A stretch of 64,000 nt of DNA from Paracoccaceae bacterium (GCA_030750975.1 JASMHC010000014.1:434001-498000), one strand, 5' to 3'; shown: positions 42,908-52,961, counted from the stretch's first letter. The notes: generated from the letters alone by a model not told the origin. Numbers and translations: made by a program.

Positions 42908-43777
42908 ATGCGTACCTTGTTCGGACTTGTTCTGATTGTTGGCCTCGGATTGGCGGGATTGGCCGTCTATATGGCCCGCAACTATATCTCGGAATATCAG
43001 TTTGCGCTGGCAAAAGAGCGCGAAAACCGGAACCTGATCATCGAAACCACCGAAGTTTACGTGGCCAACAGGCCGCTGAAATACGGTGACGTCTTGAAAG
43101 AGGACGATGTCGAACTGGTGAAATACCCCACGGGATCGCTGCCTGACGGCGTCTTTACCGATCTGGCCATGCTGTTCCCCGAAAGCGAGGACGAGGACGA
43201 TGTCCGCCGCATCATCCTGCGCGCCATTGAGCCGAAAGAGGTTCTGCTGAACGTCAAAATGACAAATCCGGGTCAATCGGGCGGCATAACAACCCAGCTG
43301 GCCAAGGGGCAGCGTGCCTTTGCCCTTCGCGTAGACGTTTCCTCGGGTGTTTCAGGTTTCTTGCGCCCCGGCGATCGTGTCGACGTGTTCTGGACCGGCC
43401 GCGCCCGCAACGCCAATGGTAAGCTTGAGGAAATGACCACGCTGATCGGCACCAACGTGAAACTGATCGCCATTGACCAGATTGCCGATAGTGGTTCGAC
43501 CTCAACGATGATCGCCCGCACGGTCACGGTTTCGGCCTCGCCAAACGAAGTTGCGCGACTGGCACAGGGCCAATCAACCGGACGATTGTCGCTGGCGCTT
43601 GTTGGCGCGACGGACACCACCATGGCCGAAGCCGTCGAAGTGGATCAAAATTCTCTGCTTGGTGTGCAGGTCGCCGCCACCGAACCGGCTGAAATTCCAA
43701 AACGCGAAAAGGTCTGCACCATCCGGACCCGCCGCGGTGCGCAGGTGGTCGAAATACCGATCCCTTGCCGCGAATAA
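42908..43777 (+). CDS. cpaB: Tad pilus assembly protein CpaB/RcpC
   Basis: A 289-residue protein anchored by an N-terminal helix (LFGLVLIVGLGLAGLAVYMA). A SAF-like domain follows (VYVANRPLKYGDVLKEDDVELVKYP), then the RcpC domain with LAKGQRAFALRVDVSSGVSGFLRPGDRVDVFW and ARTVTVSASPNEVARLAQGQSTGRLSLAL. Two Cys close to the C-terminus (KVCTIRTRRGAQVVEIPIPC) could pair. It is a periplasmic partner of the outer-membrane secretin. AAGGAAG precedes the ATG. Confidence 0.92.
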   Translation: MRTLFGLVLIVGLGLAGLAVYMARNYISEYQFALAKERENRNLIIETTEVYVANRPLKYGDVLKEDDVELVKYPTGSLPDGVFTDLAMLFPESEDEDDVRRIILRAIEPKEVLLNVKMTNPGQSGGITTQLAKGQRAFALRVDVSSGVSGFLRPGDRVDVFWTGRARNANGKLEEMTTLIGTNVKLIAIDQIADSGSTSTMIARTVTVSASPNEVARLAQGQSTGRLSLALVGATDTTMAEAVEVDQNSLLGVQVAATEPAEIPKREKVCTIRTRRGAQVVEIPIPCRE

Positions 43778-43787
43778 CGCTGACACG

Positions 43788-43817
43788 GCCCGCCAATCGG
43801 CGGGCTGTTTTCATTTT
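43788..43817 (+). terminator. Hairpin after cpaB
   Basis: GCCCGCC-AATC-GGCGGGC (perfect 7-bp stem) is followed by TGTTTTCATTTT, 10 bp after the cpaB stop. It probably gives partial termination before cpaC. Confidence 0.7.
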
Positions 43818-43955
43818 GAACCAGGATCGCGTGACGAAATTGACTCACAGAACAGCCCGCAAACATCTGATTCTTGCAAAAAAACCGCAAATCACCGATA
43901 GTGCGGTCAAACGACCGGAGAAACCAAACATGTCCGGCACTATGAGGCAGAACAG

Positions 43956-45380
43956 ATGACCCTTAGAAACGTGATTGCGGCCACGCTGCTGGGCTGTGCC
44001 TTGGGCACGGTTTCTGCCGTTTCAGCAACGGCCCAAGCTTTACGTGTTCTGGACAGCAACGTGTCGGAAGCACTGAACATTCCGATGAACCGCGCCGTTG
44101 TTGTTGAAAGCGAGGTTTCCTTTGCCGAGCTGAGCATCGCAAATCCCGATATCGCTGATATCTCGACCCTTTCGGACCGCACGGTTTACGTATTAGGGAA
44201 AACGCCGGGCCTGACCACCCTGACCCTGCTGGACGAAGCAGGCCAACTTATCACCAATGTCGATGTGCGCGTGTCTGCGGATGTTTCGGAATTCAAGGAA
44301 CGTCTGCGCCAGATCCTGCCAAGTGAACAGATTGAAGTGCGCACCGCCAATGACGGGATCGTTTTGTCCGGCACCGTGTCCAGCGCATCGCGTCTTGCCA
44401 TGGCGGCAGAATTGGCCGAGCGCTACGCCCCTGGGAAAGTCTCGAACCTGATGAGCGTCGGCGGCGTACAGCAGGTCATGTTGAAGGTGCGCTTCGCGGA
44501 AATGCAGCGGACCGTCACCAAATCGCTCAGCGGATCGCTTGGCCTGTCCGGTGATCTGGGCGGCGTGCTTAATTCTTACGGCGGCTCTGGCACCTTGGCC
44601 GGCAGCACCGCACTGGCCAATGCGCTGACAAACGGCACCACTCCGGCTGTGAACTCAAACCGCGGCGCTTTGCTGTTTGGCCTTGATGTCGGCTCGGTCG
44701 AAGTTGGCGTATTGCTGGAAGCGCTGGAGTCCAAAGGCGCGGTCCGCACGCTGGCCGAACCAAACCTCGTCGCGCTTTCCGGTCAGGAAGCCACATTCCT
44801 TGCCGGCGGCGAATATCCGGTTCCGGTTTCCCAGACCAGCGGCAGGGTTACTGTTGAATTCAAACCCTTCGGTGTTCAGCTTGGCTTTATTCCGCGCGTC
44901 GTCGATTCGGATCTGATCAATCTTGAACTCAAGGCCGAAGTCTCGGCAATCGACCCGACGAACGGCTATTCGCAAGAGGGGCTTCAAATTGATGCCTTCC
45001 GCCGCCGCGAAACCTCAACCACGGTTGAAATGCGTGACGGCGAAAGCTTTGCCATCGCGGGCTTGCTGCAAGATGACTTCCGCGATTTGAACGGTCAGGT
45101 TCCGTGGTTGGGTGATGTCCCCGTGCTGGGTGCCTTGTTCCGCTCGGCTGAATATGCGCGCTCTCAGTCGGAATTGGTGATCATCGTCACGCCGCATCTT
45201 GTGTCGCCTACCAAGGGTCAAGCTCTGGCGCTACCGATCAACCGAATTTCGCCCCCCAGCGAAAAGGATTTGTTCCTGTTCGGTCAGGTTGCCAACCGCA
45301 AACGCGCCAATCTGGGCGGAGCGGTAGAAGAAGTTGCGCGGCAGGATTTCAACGGATCCTATGGTTATGTATTGGATTAA
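43956..45380 (+). CDS. cpaC: Tad secretin CpaC/RcpA
   Basis: A 474-residue outer-membrane secretin with signal peptide (to about SATAQA). The N-terminal pilus-type domain (MNRAVVVESEVSFAELSIANPDIADI, LGKTPGLTTLTLLDEAGQLI) is followed by a BON-like part (IEVRTANDGIVLSGTVSSASRL) and the secretin core (VQLGFIPRVVDSDLINLELKAEVS, ETSTTVEMRDGESFAIAGLLQDD, GDVPVLGALFRSAEYARSQSELVIIVTPHLV). It forms the pore through which the Flp fibre leaves. Confidence 0.94.
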   Translation: MTLRNVIAATLLGCALGTVSAVSATAQALRVLDSNVSEALNIPMNRAVVVESEVSFAELSIANPDIADISTLSDRTVYVLGKTPGLTTLTLLDEAGQLITNVDVRVSADVSEFKERLRQILPSEQIEVRTANDGIVLSGTVSSASRLAMAAELAERYAPGKVSNLMSVGGVQQVMLKVRFAEMQRTVTKSLSGSLGLSGDLGGVLNSYGGSGTLAGSTALANALTNGTTPAVNSNRGALLFGLDVGSVEVGVLLEALESKGAVRTLAEPNLVALSGQEATFLAGGEYPVPVSQTSGRVTVEFKPFGVQLGFIPRVVDSDLINLELKAEVSAIDPTNGYSQEGLQIDAFRRRETSTTVEMRDGESFAIAGLLQDDFRDLNGQVPWLGDVPVLGALFRSAEYARSQSELVIIVTPHLVSPTKGQALALPINRISPPSEKDLFLFGQVANRKRANLGGAVEEVARQDFNGSYGYVLD

Positions 45381-45384
45381 TCCC

Positions 45385-46068
45385 ATGGTCTTCACCCGCA
45401 GCAAACTGGCCCTCGGTCTTTCCGCAGCTTTGCTGGTTTCGGCCTGTTCTTCAAGCGGCCCGATCTACTCGACCTTCCGAAGCGAGGCGGGTGCATTGAA
45501 GAAAACCGATGCTTTCGGGGAAGCCACGAAATACAACCAAAACGTCATGACACGCGAGTTGGATTATACGATTGATCTGGCCGAGCGATTTGAAAAAGAA
45601 GTGCCCTCAACCGTCAATTTTGCTTTCAACAGCGCCGAGCTTAGCCCCTCGGCAAGGCAAATCCTGACGACGCAGGCAAACTGGATCATGCAGTTCCCGG
45701 AAATCGAATTCCGCGTCTTTGGCCACACCGACAAAGTTGGCGAAACCGCCTATAACAAATCCCTCGGAATGCGCCGCGCCCGCGCCGTTGTCGATTTCCT
45801 TGTTGAACAAGGCGTCGACAAATCGCGCTTGCAGGCGGTCGTCAGCGAAGGGGAAACCAAACCGCTGATCAACACCGAAAGCCGCGAGCTGAAAAACCGC
45901 CGCGCCGTGACCGAAGTGTCCGGCTTTGTTGCCGGGCACCCCAATGTGCTGAATGGCCAATATGCCATGGTCGTCTATCGCGACTACGTTGAATCAGCGG
46001 CGGCAAGCATGACGCTGGGCGGCAGCGCTGGCGGCGGCGGCATAACCGGTGGCGAAGGCGGCGGCTAA
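45385..46068 (+). CDS. OmpA-domain lipoprotein in the CpaD position
   Basis: A 227-residue lipoprotein. The ATG at 45385 starts MVFTRSKLALGLSAALLVSAC, with a lipobox ending at Cys21. An OmpA-like peptidoglycan-binding domain follows (STVNFAFNSAELSPSARQIL, FGHTDKVGETAYNKSLGMRRARAVVDFLVEQGV, ELKNRRAVTEVSGF). The tail is very Gly-rich (GGSAGGGGITGGEGGG). The expected CpaD/RcpB is absent, so this protein may anchor the secretin to the cell wall instead. It starts 4 bp after the cpaC stop. Confidence 0.88.
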   Translation: MVFTRSKLALGLSAALLVSACSSSGPIYSTFRSEAGALKKTDAFGEATKYNQNVMTRELDYTIDLAERFEKEVPSTVNFAFNSAELSPSARQILTTQANWIMQFPEIEFRVFGHTDKVGETAYNKSLGMRRARAVVDFLVEQGVDKSRLQAVVSEGETKPLINTESRELKNRRAVTEVSGFVAGHPNVLNGQYAMVVYRDYVESAAASMTLGGSAGGGGITGGEGGG

Positions 46069-46272
46069 AAACAATCCGCCTTTGGACGCGGAAATAGTTA
46101 ACGAATTCCGCACAATTGGGCCGATTGGGTCCAAATCTTGCCCAAATCCTAGGTCAAAACACAATGTAAGGAATGGTGTGCCGAATCCACGGCACCCCGG
46201 TTTTCCTTTGATGGGCGGTTTTTCGCATGAATTGCGCCGTATCGAGGGATTTGTGAGGATTGTGAGGCTGGT

Positions 46273-47526
46273 ATGAGCAACTCCGAGGTAGAAAACGAAG
46301 ATCAAATCGTGGCTTGCACGATTTCACGAGACGTACAGGTCTTTGATCTTTTGATCGAAGACATGGAGGCCGCGCTGGGTGAAAACTGGGGCGACCTGGG
46401 CTTTACCGATTCACTTGCATTCTTCAAACAACCCGATGCGGACAGTCTGAAATTCGTTGCTCTGGCAATGGATAACGAAGACGAAGACTCACTTGGATTG
46501 CTGGAAGACATTGTCACTTCGGCCCAGGACCACGGCATCAAAGTCATCCTGATCGCCGAAGATGTCTCGCCCGCGTCGCTGCATACGCTTTTGCGTGCCG
46601 GGGCCGATGAATTTATCCCCTACCCTCTGCCCGAAGGTGAACTTACAAAGGCGATTGAAAAAGTCACCGCGTCAGCACCCGAGCCTGTGGCCGAGGATTT
46701 TGACGAACCACGCCCCAAGCGCCTGCGCACCGGGGGAAACCGAAACGGGATCGTTATCCCGATCCACGGGCTTGCTGGTGGAACCGGAGCTTCGACCATG
46801 GCGGTTAACCTGGCCTGGGAGTTGACCCTGGTTGAAAAGGGACCAAACCCGCCGCGCATCTGCCTGCTGGATCTGGATCTTCAGTTCGGTTCCGTCGCGA
46901 CCTATCTTGATCTGCCGCGCCGCGAGGCCGTTTATGAAATGCTCTCGGATACCGAGGCGATGGACAGCGAAAGCTTCTGTCAGGCGCTGATCACCTATAA
47001 CGAAACGCTGCACGTGCTGACCGCTCCGCCGGATATCCTGCCATTGGATTTCCTGACGCCGGAAGATGTTGAGCGTATCATCGAAACAGCCAAGGCCGAG
47101 TTTGACATTGTCATCATCGACATGCCGTCAACTCTGGTGCAGTGGACGGAAACCGCGTTGAACGCCGCACAAATCTATCTGGCCACGTTTGAAATCGATA
47201 TGCGTAGCGTGCAGAACGCCTTGCGTTTGAAGCGGGCGCTTCAGGCCGAAGATCTGCCCTTTGAAAAACTGCGCTTCGCCCTGAACCGTGCGCCCAAATT
47301 TACCGACATCAACGGCAAAGGCCGTGTGAAACGGATTGGCGAGACTTTGGGCATCGCAATCGAGTTGCAACTGCCCGACGGCGGCAAGCAGGTCATGCAA
47401 GGTGCGGACCGCGGACTGCCGCTGGCAGAAGCCGCTGCGAAATCACCGCTGCGCAAAGAATTCCAAAAGCTGGCAGAGTCGCTTTACGCATTCACCGCTG
47501 ACGATTTGGACGAAGCTGTTGGTTAA
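46273..47526 (+). CDS. cpaE: Tad localisation ATPase TadZ/CpaE
   Basis: A 417-residue protein with an N-terminal receiver-like domain (about 15-135; LIAEDVSPASLHTLLRAGADEFIPYPL) and a MinD/ParA-like domain. The P-loop is GLAGGTGAST (residues 166-175), without the usual Lys, as is common in CpaE. ICLLDLDLQFGSVATYLDL and FDIVIIDMPSTLVQWTETAL are the Walker A' and B regions. It places the pilus machine at a pole. A 204-bp gap before it holds no gene and perhaps a promoter. Confidence 0.9.
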   Translation: MSNSEVENEDQIVACTISRDVQVFDLLIEDMEAALGENWGDLGFTDSLAFFKQPDADSLKFVALAMDNEDEDSLGLLEDIVTSAQDHGIKVILIAEDVSPASLHTLLRAGADEFIPYPLPEGELTKAIEKVTASAPEPVAEDFDEPRPKRLRTGGNRNGIVIPIHGLAGGTGASTMAVNLAWELTLVEKGPNPPRICLLDLDLQFGSVATYLDLPRREAVYEMLSDTEAMDSESFCQALITYNETLHVLTAPPDILPLDFLTPEDVERIIETAKAEFDIVIIDMPSTLVQWTETALNAAQIYLATFEIDMRSVQNALRLKRALQAEDLPFEKLRFALNRAPKFTDINGKGRVKRIGETLGIAIELQLPDGGKQVMQGADRGLPLAEAAAKSPLRKEFQKLAESLYAFTADDLDEAVG

Positions 47527-47537
47527 AGGCTTAGGGA

Positions 47538-49016
47538 ATGTTCTCGAGATATCAGAAAGCTGACTCAGCACGTACACGCAAACCTGCACCAAAGGCACCG
47601 GAAAAAGCGTCCGATGTAGGCAAATCTGCAAATCCGGTCGAAAATCTTGCCCAGGCAATCGAGGCCAAGAAAGAACCGACGCGATTGCGCAAAGCCGCAC
47701 CGAAATCCGCGGCGCAGCCCGTGGCGTCTGACAAGGATCGCAAGCGGAAAGAACGTCTTCAGGAAATCAAGCTCGAACTGCACCGCGAGCTTCTTGAAAA
47801 CCTGAACCTGTCAGCGCTTGAATCAGCGTCTGAAAAAGACCTGCGCGGCGAGATTCAGGAAATCACCTCGGAAACCCTGCAACTGCGCGGGATTGTTCTG
47901 AACCGGGAAGAACGGTCGCAGCTGAACCAGGAATTGTTTGACGAAGTAACCGGCCTTGGCCCGCTGGAAACCCTGCTGAAAGACGAAACCGTCAGCGATA
48001 TTCTGGTCAACGGCCCACAGCAGATTTTCGTGGAACGCGAAGGCAAGTTGCAGGTCAGCGACATTACCTTCAAAGATGAAAAACACCTGATGCGGATCAT
48101 CGACAAGATCGTCTCGGCGGTTGGCCGTCGCGTGGATGAATCCAACCCCTATGTGGACGCCCGCCTTGCCGATGGATCGCGTTTCAACGCTATGGTGCCG
48201 CCGATTGCCATCGACGGATCGCTGGTGTCGATACGTAAATTCAAAAAAGATAAACTGGCCATCGACGATCTGGTCCAGTTCGGAGCCTTCACCGAAGAAA
48301 TGGCCGCCTATCTTCAGGCCGCCGTGGCGACGCGGCTGAACATCATTGTCTCAGGCGGAACCGGTTCAGGGAAAACAACCACATTGAACGCATTGTCATC
48401 GTTCATCGACAATTCCGAACGCATCCTGACGATCGAGGATACGGCCGAGCTTCAGCTGCAACAGATTCACGTCGGACGCATGGAAACCCGCCCGCCGAAT
48501 GTCGAGGGCAAGGGCGAAGTCACCCCACGCGACTGTATCAAGAACGCCCTTCGTATGCGCCCCGACCGTATCATCGTCGGCGAGACCCGTGGCGAAGAAG
48601 TGATCGACATGTTGCAGGCCATGAATACCGGCCACGACGGCTCGATGACCACCATCCACGCCAACAACGCCCGTGACGGGATCAGCCGCCTTGAAAACAT
48701 GATCGCAATGGCCGGTATCGAAATGCCTTTGAAGGCGGTGCGCAGCCAGATCTCGGGCGCGGTAAACCTGATCGTGCAGGCCAGCCGTTTGCAGGACGGA
48801 TCGCGCCGCATGGTCTCGATCACCGAAATCACCGGGATGGAAGGCGACGTTATCTCGATGCAGGAAGTGTTCCGCTATCAACGCACCGGTCTGACACCGG
48901 ACAACAAGATCATCGGTCACTTCACCGCATCCGGTGTGCGCAGCCATTTCGCTGAACGCTTCCGCATGTGGGGCTATGACCTGCCGCCGTCAATCTATGA
49001 ACCGACCGTGGGGTAA
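47538..49016 (+). CDS. cpaF: Tad secretion ATPase CpaF/TadA
   Basis: A 492-residue type II/IV secretion ATPase that powers pilus assembly. The N-terminal about 75 residues are basic and Ala/Pro-rich. The core has Walker [12 protein letters not shown] (272-282), the Asp box [29 protein letters not shown] (Walker B) and the His box [16 protein letters not shown]. All catalytic boxes are intact. It starts 11 bp after cpaE. Confidence 0.96.
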   Translation: MFSRYQKADSARTRKPAPKAPEKASDVGKSANPVENLAQAIEAKKEPTRLRKAAPKSAAQPVASDKDRKRKERLQEIKLELHRELLENLNLSALESASEKDLRGEIQEITSETLQLRGIVLNREERSQLNQELFDEVTGLGPLETLLKDETVSDILVNGPQQIFVEREGKLQVSDITFKDEKHLMRIIDKIVSAVGRRVDESNPYVDARLADGSRFNAMVPPIAIDGSLVSIRKFKKDKLAIDDLVQFGAFTEEMAAYLQAAVATRLNIIVSGGTGSGKTTTLNALSSFIDNSERILTIEDTAELQLQQIHVGRMETRPPNVEGKGEVTPRDCIKNALRMRPDRIIVGETRGEEVIDMLQAMNTGHDGSMTTIHANNARDGISRLENMIAMAGIEMPLKAVRSQISGAVNLIVQASRLQDGSRRMVSITEITGMEGDVISMQEVFRYQRTGLTPDNKIIGHFTASGVRSHFAERFRMWGYDLPPSIYEPTVG

Positions 49017-49021
49017 CACCT

Positions 49022-49990
49022 ATGACACTCACACCTGATACCGTCATTTATGCGATGATCTTTATCGCGGTTCTGGCCGTGGTCGGAGGTGTCTATCTGA
49101 CAATTTTCGGCAAATCGATCAGCCTGAACACCAGTGTGAACCGACGGTTGGAGATGCTGGAAAAAGGCGTCGGTCGCGAGGAAGTGCTCGAACAACTGCG
49201 CAAGGAAATGACGCAGCACATGAGCTCGCGCTCGATTCCGATCTATTCGATCCTGGCCGACAAAGCCCAGAAAGCCGCCCTGCCCATTTCGCCCCAGCAA
49301 ATCCTGATGCTGATGGGCGGTGTGTCTTTGGTGGCTTTTATCGGTCTTACCGTTGCCACCACCGCCGCGCTTCCGCTGATCCTGCTGGTTTCTGTCGCCG
49401 CAGGGGTTGGCGGGGTCTATATCTGGATCAATGGCAAGGCCAAGAAACGGATGAAGGCCATCGAAGAGCAATTGCCCGACGCGGTTGAACTTATGGTTCG
49501 CTCGCTCAAGGTCGGGCATCCTTTCTCTTCGACGATCGCAATCGTGTCCAAGGAAATCTCTGACCCGCTCGCTTCAGAGCTTGGACTGATTGCGGACGAA
49601 GCCGCCTATGGCCGCGACGTTGGTGAAGCGCTTGCCGATTTCGCCGAGCGTCTGGACATGCAGGATTTGCGGTTCCTGTCCGTGGCCGTCACCATCCAGC
49701 AATCTTCCGGCGGCAACCTTGCCGACATTCTTGCCGGTCTGGCCAAGGTTATTCGCTCCCGGTTCAAGCTTTTCCGCAAAGTGCAGGCCATCTCGGCCGA
49801 GGCTCGCTGGTCCGGCACCTTCTTGTCATCCTTCCCGGTGATTGCGCTGATCGGCATCAACCTGCTGGATCCGAATTACTATGATGATGTGATCGACACG
49901 CCCTTCTTTGTCCCTGCCGTTCTGGTTGTTGCAGGCTTTCTGGTGGCGAATATCTTCATCATGAAAATGTTGACCACGATCAAGGTTTAG
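49022..49990 (+). CDS. tadB: Tad inner-membrane platform protein TadB
   Basis: A 322-residue GspF-type platform protein. An N-terminal helix, a cytoplasmic part (NRRLEMLEKGVGREEVLEQLRKEM), then the F-domain (LPDAVELMVRSLKVGHPFSSTIAIVSKEISDPLASELGLIADEAAYGRDVGEAL) and two C-terminal helices. AVTIQQSSGGNLADILAGLAKVIRSRFKLFRKVQAISAEARWSG is a TadB hallmark. It is linked to cpaF by a 5-bp gap. Confidence 0.94.
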   Translation: MTLTPDTVIYAMIFIAVLAVVGGVYLTIFGKSISLNTSVNRRLEMLEKGVGREEVLEQLRKEMTQHMSSRSIPIYSILADKAQKAALPISPQQILMLMGGVSLVAFIGLTVATTAALPLILLVSVAAGVGGVYIWINGKAKKRMKAIEEQLPDAVELMVRSLKVGHPFSSTIAIVSKEISDPLASELGLIADEAAYGRDVGEALADFAERLDMQDLRFLSVAVTIQQSSGGNLADILAGLAKVIRSRFKLFRKVQAISAEARWSGTFLSSFPVIALIGINLLDPNYYDDVIDTPFFVPAVLVVAGFLVANIFIMKMLTTIKV

Positions 49991-49998
49991 GGGCGCAA

Positions 49999-50991
49999 AT
50001 GGATATTCTCTTTATTATTCAAGATATTCTAACCGGTGCCCTTGGCCCGTTCGGCCCCTTGATCGCTGTCGGCACCATCGGCGCGATCCTGATCCTGGGC
50101 GCGGTTTTGCTGATCCTCCGCCAGCCGGCTGACCCGATGGAAAAACTGGCGCGGCGCGAATCCGGCCGTCATGCAGAGGAAAAAACGCAAAAGTCGCGCC
50201 TTAGAACGCGCAATGACAAGGACAAACTGCAAAAGTACTCCAGCCTTCTGGAACCTCAGGACGAAGAAACCTATTCCGCCATCCGCCTGAGATTGCTTCA
50301 GGCGGGCTACCGCTCGAAAGGGGCGGTGCGGATGTTCCACTTTCTGCAATTCGCCCTGTTCTTTGGCGGTCTTGTGCTGGGTGCGGGGTATGCCATCCTG
50401 AACGGTGCCCTGTCCGAGGAAACAACATCGACCGCAAAATTGGTGATCTCGATCGTTGGCCCCGGCGGTGCGGGGTACATGGCGCCAAAAATTTGGGTCA
50501 ACAAACGTCTGGCCGCGCGCCAGCAGGAAATCATCGACGGATTCCCGGACAGCCTTGATATGATGCTGATTTGTGTCGAGGCCGGTCAGTCGCTGGACCA
50601 AACCATTCTGCGCGTCGCACGTGAACTGCGCTCGGCCTTCCCCGATCTGGCCGAAGAATACGAAATCGTCGCCCATGAAATGAAAGCCGGCAAAGACCGG
50701 ACAGCCGTTCTGCGCGACATGGCCGAACGCACAGGCGTGCAGGACGTGTCCAGCTTTGTGACCGTTCTGATCCAGTCACAAACCTTCGGTACGTCGATTG
50801 CCGATTCCCTTCGGGTGTATTCGGACGAAATGCGCGACAAGCGCGTGATGCGGGCCGAGGAAAAAGCGAACAAGATTCCGACCAAAATGACACTGGCGAC
50901 GATGATGTTGACCGTGCCGCCACTAATCATTTTGCTGGTCGGCCCGTCGGTCTATGATATCTACACGATGATGACCACCATGTCGATTTGA
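49999..50991 (+). CDS. tadC: Tad inner-membrane platform protein TadC
   Basis: A 330-residue second platform protein, partner of TadB. The N-terminal helix (FGPLIAVGTIGAILILGAVLLIL) is followed by a charged linker and the F-domain: FPDSLDMMLICVEAGQSLDQTILRVARELRSAFPDLAEEYEIVAHEMKAGKDRTAVLRDMAERTGVQDVSSFVTVLIQSQTFGTSIADSLRVYSDEMR. It ends with a helix and the tail IYTMMTTMSI. The 8-bp spacing from tadB shows a shared message. Confidence 0.94.
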   Translation: MDILFIIQDILTGALGPFGPLIAVGTIGAILILGAVLLILRQPADPMEKLARRESGRHAEEKTQKSRLRTRNDKDKLQKYSSLLEPQDEETYSAIRLRLLQAGYRSKGAVRMFHFLQFALFFGGLVLGAGYAILNGALSEETTSTAKLVISIVGPGGAGYMAPKIWVNKRLAARQQEIIDGFPDSLDMMLICVEAGQSLDQTILRVARELRSAFPDLAEEYEIVAHEMKAGKDRTAVLRDMAERTGVQDVSSFVTVLIQSQTFGTSIADSLRVYSDEMRDKRVMRAEEKANKIPTKMTLATMMLTVPPLIILLVGPSVYDIYTMMTTMSI

Positions 50992-51003
50992 CAGGAGCTT
51001 TCA

Positions 51004-51561
51004 ATGGTCAGACTGAAACTGGCCCTTGCCGTGACACTGTTTCTGACCGCCTGCTCGCCGGGCGGTCTTGGCGTTTCCGATGACGGCCGCTATGCCCCGG
51101 GCGTGGACACGAAAGGCGAAGCGGTTGACAGCCTGATCGTCGGCGACCGGTTGATGGCAGCTGGCGAATATGAACTGGCCTATGACACCTATATCCGCGC
51201 CGCCGCGACCCAAGGTATGACCGCCGATGTTCTGACCGCACTGGGCAGCGCCAGCCTTGAGCTTGGCCGCCTGATCGAAGCCGAACAATTGCTGCGCCGC
51301 GCCATCGACAAGGATGATACCAGCGCCGCGGCCTGGAATAATCTGGGCGTCGTATTGATGAGCCGCGGCGAATTTTCCGAAGCCCGGCAGGTTTTTCGCC
51401 GCGCCTTCGTCCTTTCGGGCGGCTCAAGCGATCTAATCCGCGAGAATTTGCGCTTAGCTATCGCAAATTTGGAAAATCCCACTTATGATGCGGCCAACGA
51501 AAACGATTACAAGCTGGTGCGCCGGGGAAATGGTGATTTTCTGATCACCTCGCCGGAGTAA
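51004..51561 (+). CDS. tadD: TPR lipoprotein TadD
   Basis: A 185-residue lipoprotein. The signal peptide ends in the lipobox LTAC (Cys17), and two or three tetratricopeptide repeats follow (AGEYELAYDTYIRAAATQG, AAWNNLGVVLMSRGEFSEARQVFRRAFVLSG). TadD acts as a pilotin-like factor for secretin assembly. It lies 12 bp after tadC. Confidence 0.85.
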   Translation: MVRLKLALAVTLFLTACSPGGLGVSDDGRYAPGVDTKGEAVDSLIVGDRLMAAGEYELAYDTYIRAAATQGMTADVLTALGSASLELGRLIEAEQLLRRAIDKDDTSAAAWNNLGVVLMSRGEFSEARQVFRRAFVLSGGSSDLIRENLRLAIANLENPTYDAANENDYKLVRRGNGDFLITSPE

Positions 51562-51592
51562 CCGGAAACCGAGCAGCAGAGGCGCAAAATTC

Positions 51593-52459
51593 ATGCGATC
51601 TCCTTTTGTTATCAGCGCCCTATTGGGCAGTGCGCTGGTGTTAAGCGCCTGTGAAGAGGGCCTTCAACTGGGTGTCGATCCGGTGGCCGAGGCCCTTGAG
51701 GCTGTCAAAGGCGCCGATGGCGACAATCTGAACGAAATCATGATGACCGTGGCGGAACCTTCCGAAGCGGTCACGTATTTCCAGCGCGTGCTTGCACAGG
51801 ATCCTGAAAACATTGATCTCAAACGCGGGCTGGCGATTTCGCTGGTGCGCTCGGACCGATCGGCCGAAGCCGTGACCGTCTGGTCAGACGTCACCCGGCA
51901 TCCGGACTCGGTTACTGCCGATCTGGTCAATCTGGCCGACGCGCTGGTGCGGGCCGATCAATGGGATGCGGCGCGCGAGGTTATGAACCGTATTCCGGAA
52001 GAAGAAGGCTCGTATCAGCGCTATCGCCTGGCGGCGATGATCGCGGACGCCGGCGAGGAATGGGAAAAGGCGGACGAATATTACGAAACCGCCTCGGGCC
52101 TGACCATGAAACCGGCGGCGATCCTGAACAACTGGGGGTATTCGAACCTGATCCGCGGCAAGTTTCTTGATGCGGAAATGCTGTTTCAGGAAGCCATCCG
52201 CCAAAACGGCAAGCTGTTCACCGCCAAGAACAACCTGATGATGGCACGGGGGGCGCAGCGCAAATACGATCTGCCGGTCATGCCGATGACCCAGACAGAA
52301 CGTGCCGAGTTGCTGTATACGCTGGCCCTGACCGCGATCAAAAACGGCGATGTCCAGATCGGCACCGGCCTGCTGCGCGAAGCGGTCGACAGCCACCCGC
52401 AATATTTCGAGGCCGCCGTCCGCAGCCTGAACGCCCTTGAGAACAATGTGACGAACTGA
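51593..52459 (+). CDS. Second TPR lipoprotein of the Tad locus
   Basis: A 288-residue lipoprotein (lipobox LSAC). TPR-like helices run through most of it (PSEAVTYFQRVLAQDPENIDLKRGLAISLVRSDRSAEAVTVW, ILNNWGYSNLIRGKFLDAEMLFQEAIRQNGKLFTAKNNLMMA). The last part resembles the TadD family. It sits 31 bp after tadD and 2 bp before the prepilin peptidase gene, so it is part of the operon. It may share the secretin or pilin-handling role of TadD. Confidence 0.8.
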   Translation: MRSPFVISALLGSALVLSACEEGLQLGVDPVAEALEAVKGADGDNLNEIMMTVAEPSEAVTYFQRVLAQDPENIDLKRGLAISLVRSDRSAEAVTVWSDVTRHPDSVTADLVNLADALVRADQWDAAREVMNRIPEEEGSYQRYRLAAMIADAGEEWEKADEYYETASGLTMKPAAILNNWGYSNLIRGKFLDAEMLFQEAIRQNGKLFTAKNNLMMARGAQRKYDLPVMPMTQTERAELLYTLALTAIKNGDVQIGTGLLREAVDSHPQYFEAAVRSLNALENNVTN

Positions 52460-52461
52460 AC

Positions 52462-52947
52462 ATGCTGAACGTATCCAACCCCGAACTGTGGTTCTTTCTC
52501 ACCCTGATCCCAATCTGTCTGATCGTGGCCAAGAACGATCTGAAGGAAATGAAAATACCCAACTGGACGGTGTTGACCATGGTCGCGCTGTTCATTGTGC
52601 TGGGTTTTCTGGTGCTACCGTTTGAGGTTTACTATTGGCGTTTCATCGGCCTGGCCGTCACGCTTGTTGCCGGGTTCTTGCTGTCGATGGCCAAGCTTAT
52701 GGGGGCCGGAGACGCCAAATTCATGGCCGCCGCCGCGCTGTTCATCGCCCCGTCAGATGCGGGAACGGTGATCATTATCCTTGCCGTGTTGGGGCCGATC
52801 ACCTTGCTGTTCCACCGTCTGGCGGGGCGTCTTTATGTGAAGAAAAACCACCCCGATTGGGAAAGCTTTCAACGCATTCGCGAATTTCCATGGGGGCTGC
52901 CCCTTACGGCTACCTTGTTGATTTATTTGGGAATGGCCGCTTTCTAA
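52462..52947 (+). CDS. cpaA: Prepilin peptidase CpaA/TadV
   Basis: A 161-residue A24-family aspartic peptidase of the inner membrane. The two catalytic Asp are in AKNDLKEMKIPNW and in KLMGAGDAKF (GxGD motif). It lacks the methylase domain of PilD, as usual for TadV. It should cut the three Flp precursors after the Gly before AVSID. Confidence 0.93.
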   Translation: MLNVSNPELWFFLTLIPICLIVAKNDLKEMKIPNWTVLTMVALFIVLGFLVLPFEVYYWRFIGLAVTLVAGFLLSMAKLMGAGDAKFMAAAALFIAPSDAGTVIIILAVLGPITLLFHRLAGRLYVKKNHPDWESFQRIREFPWGLPLTATLLIYLGMAAF

Positions 52948-52961
52948 AGCGTCCCCCTTAT

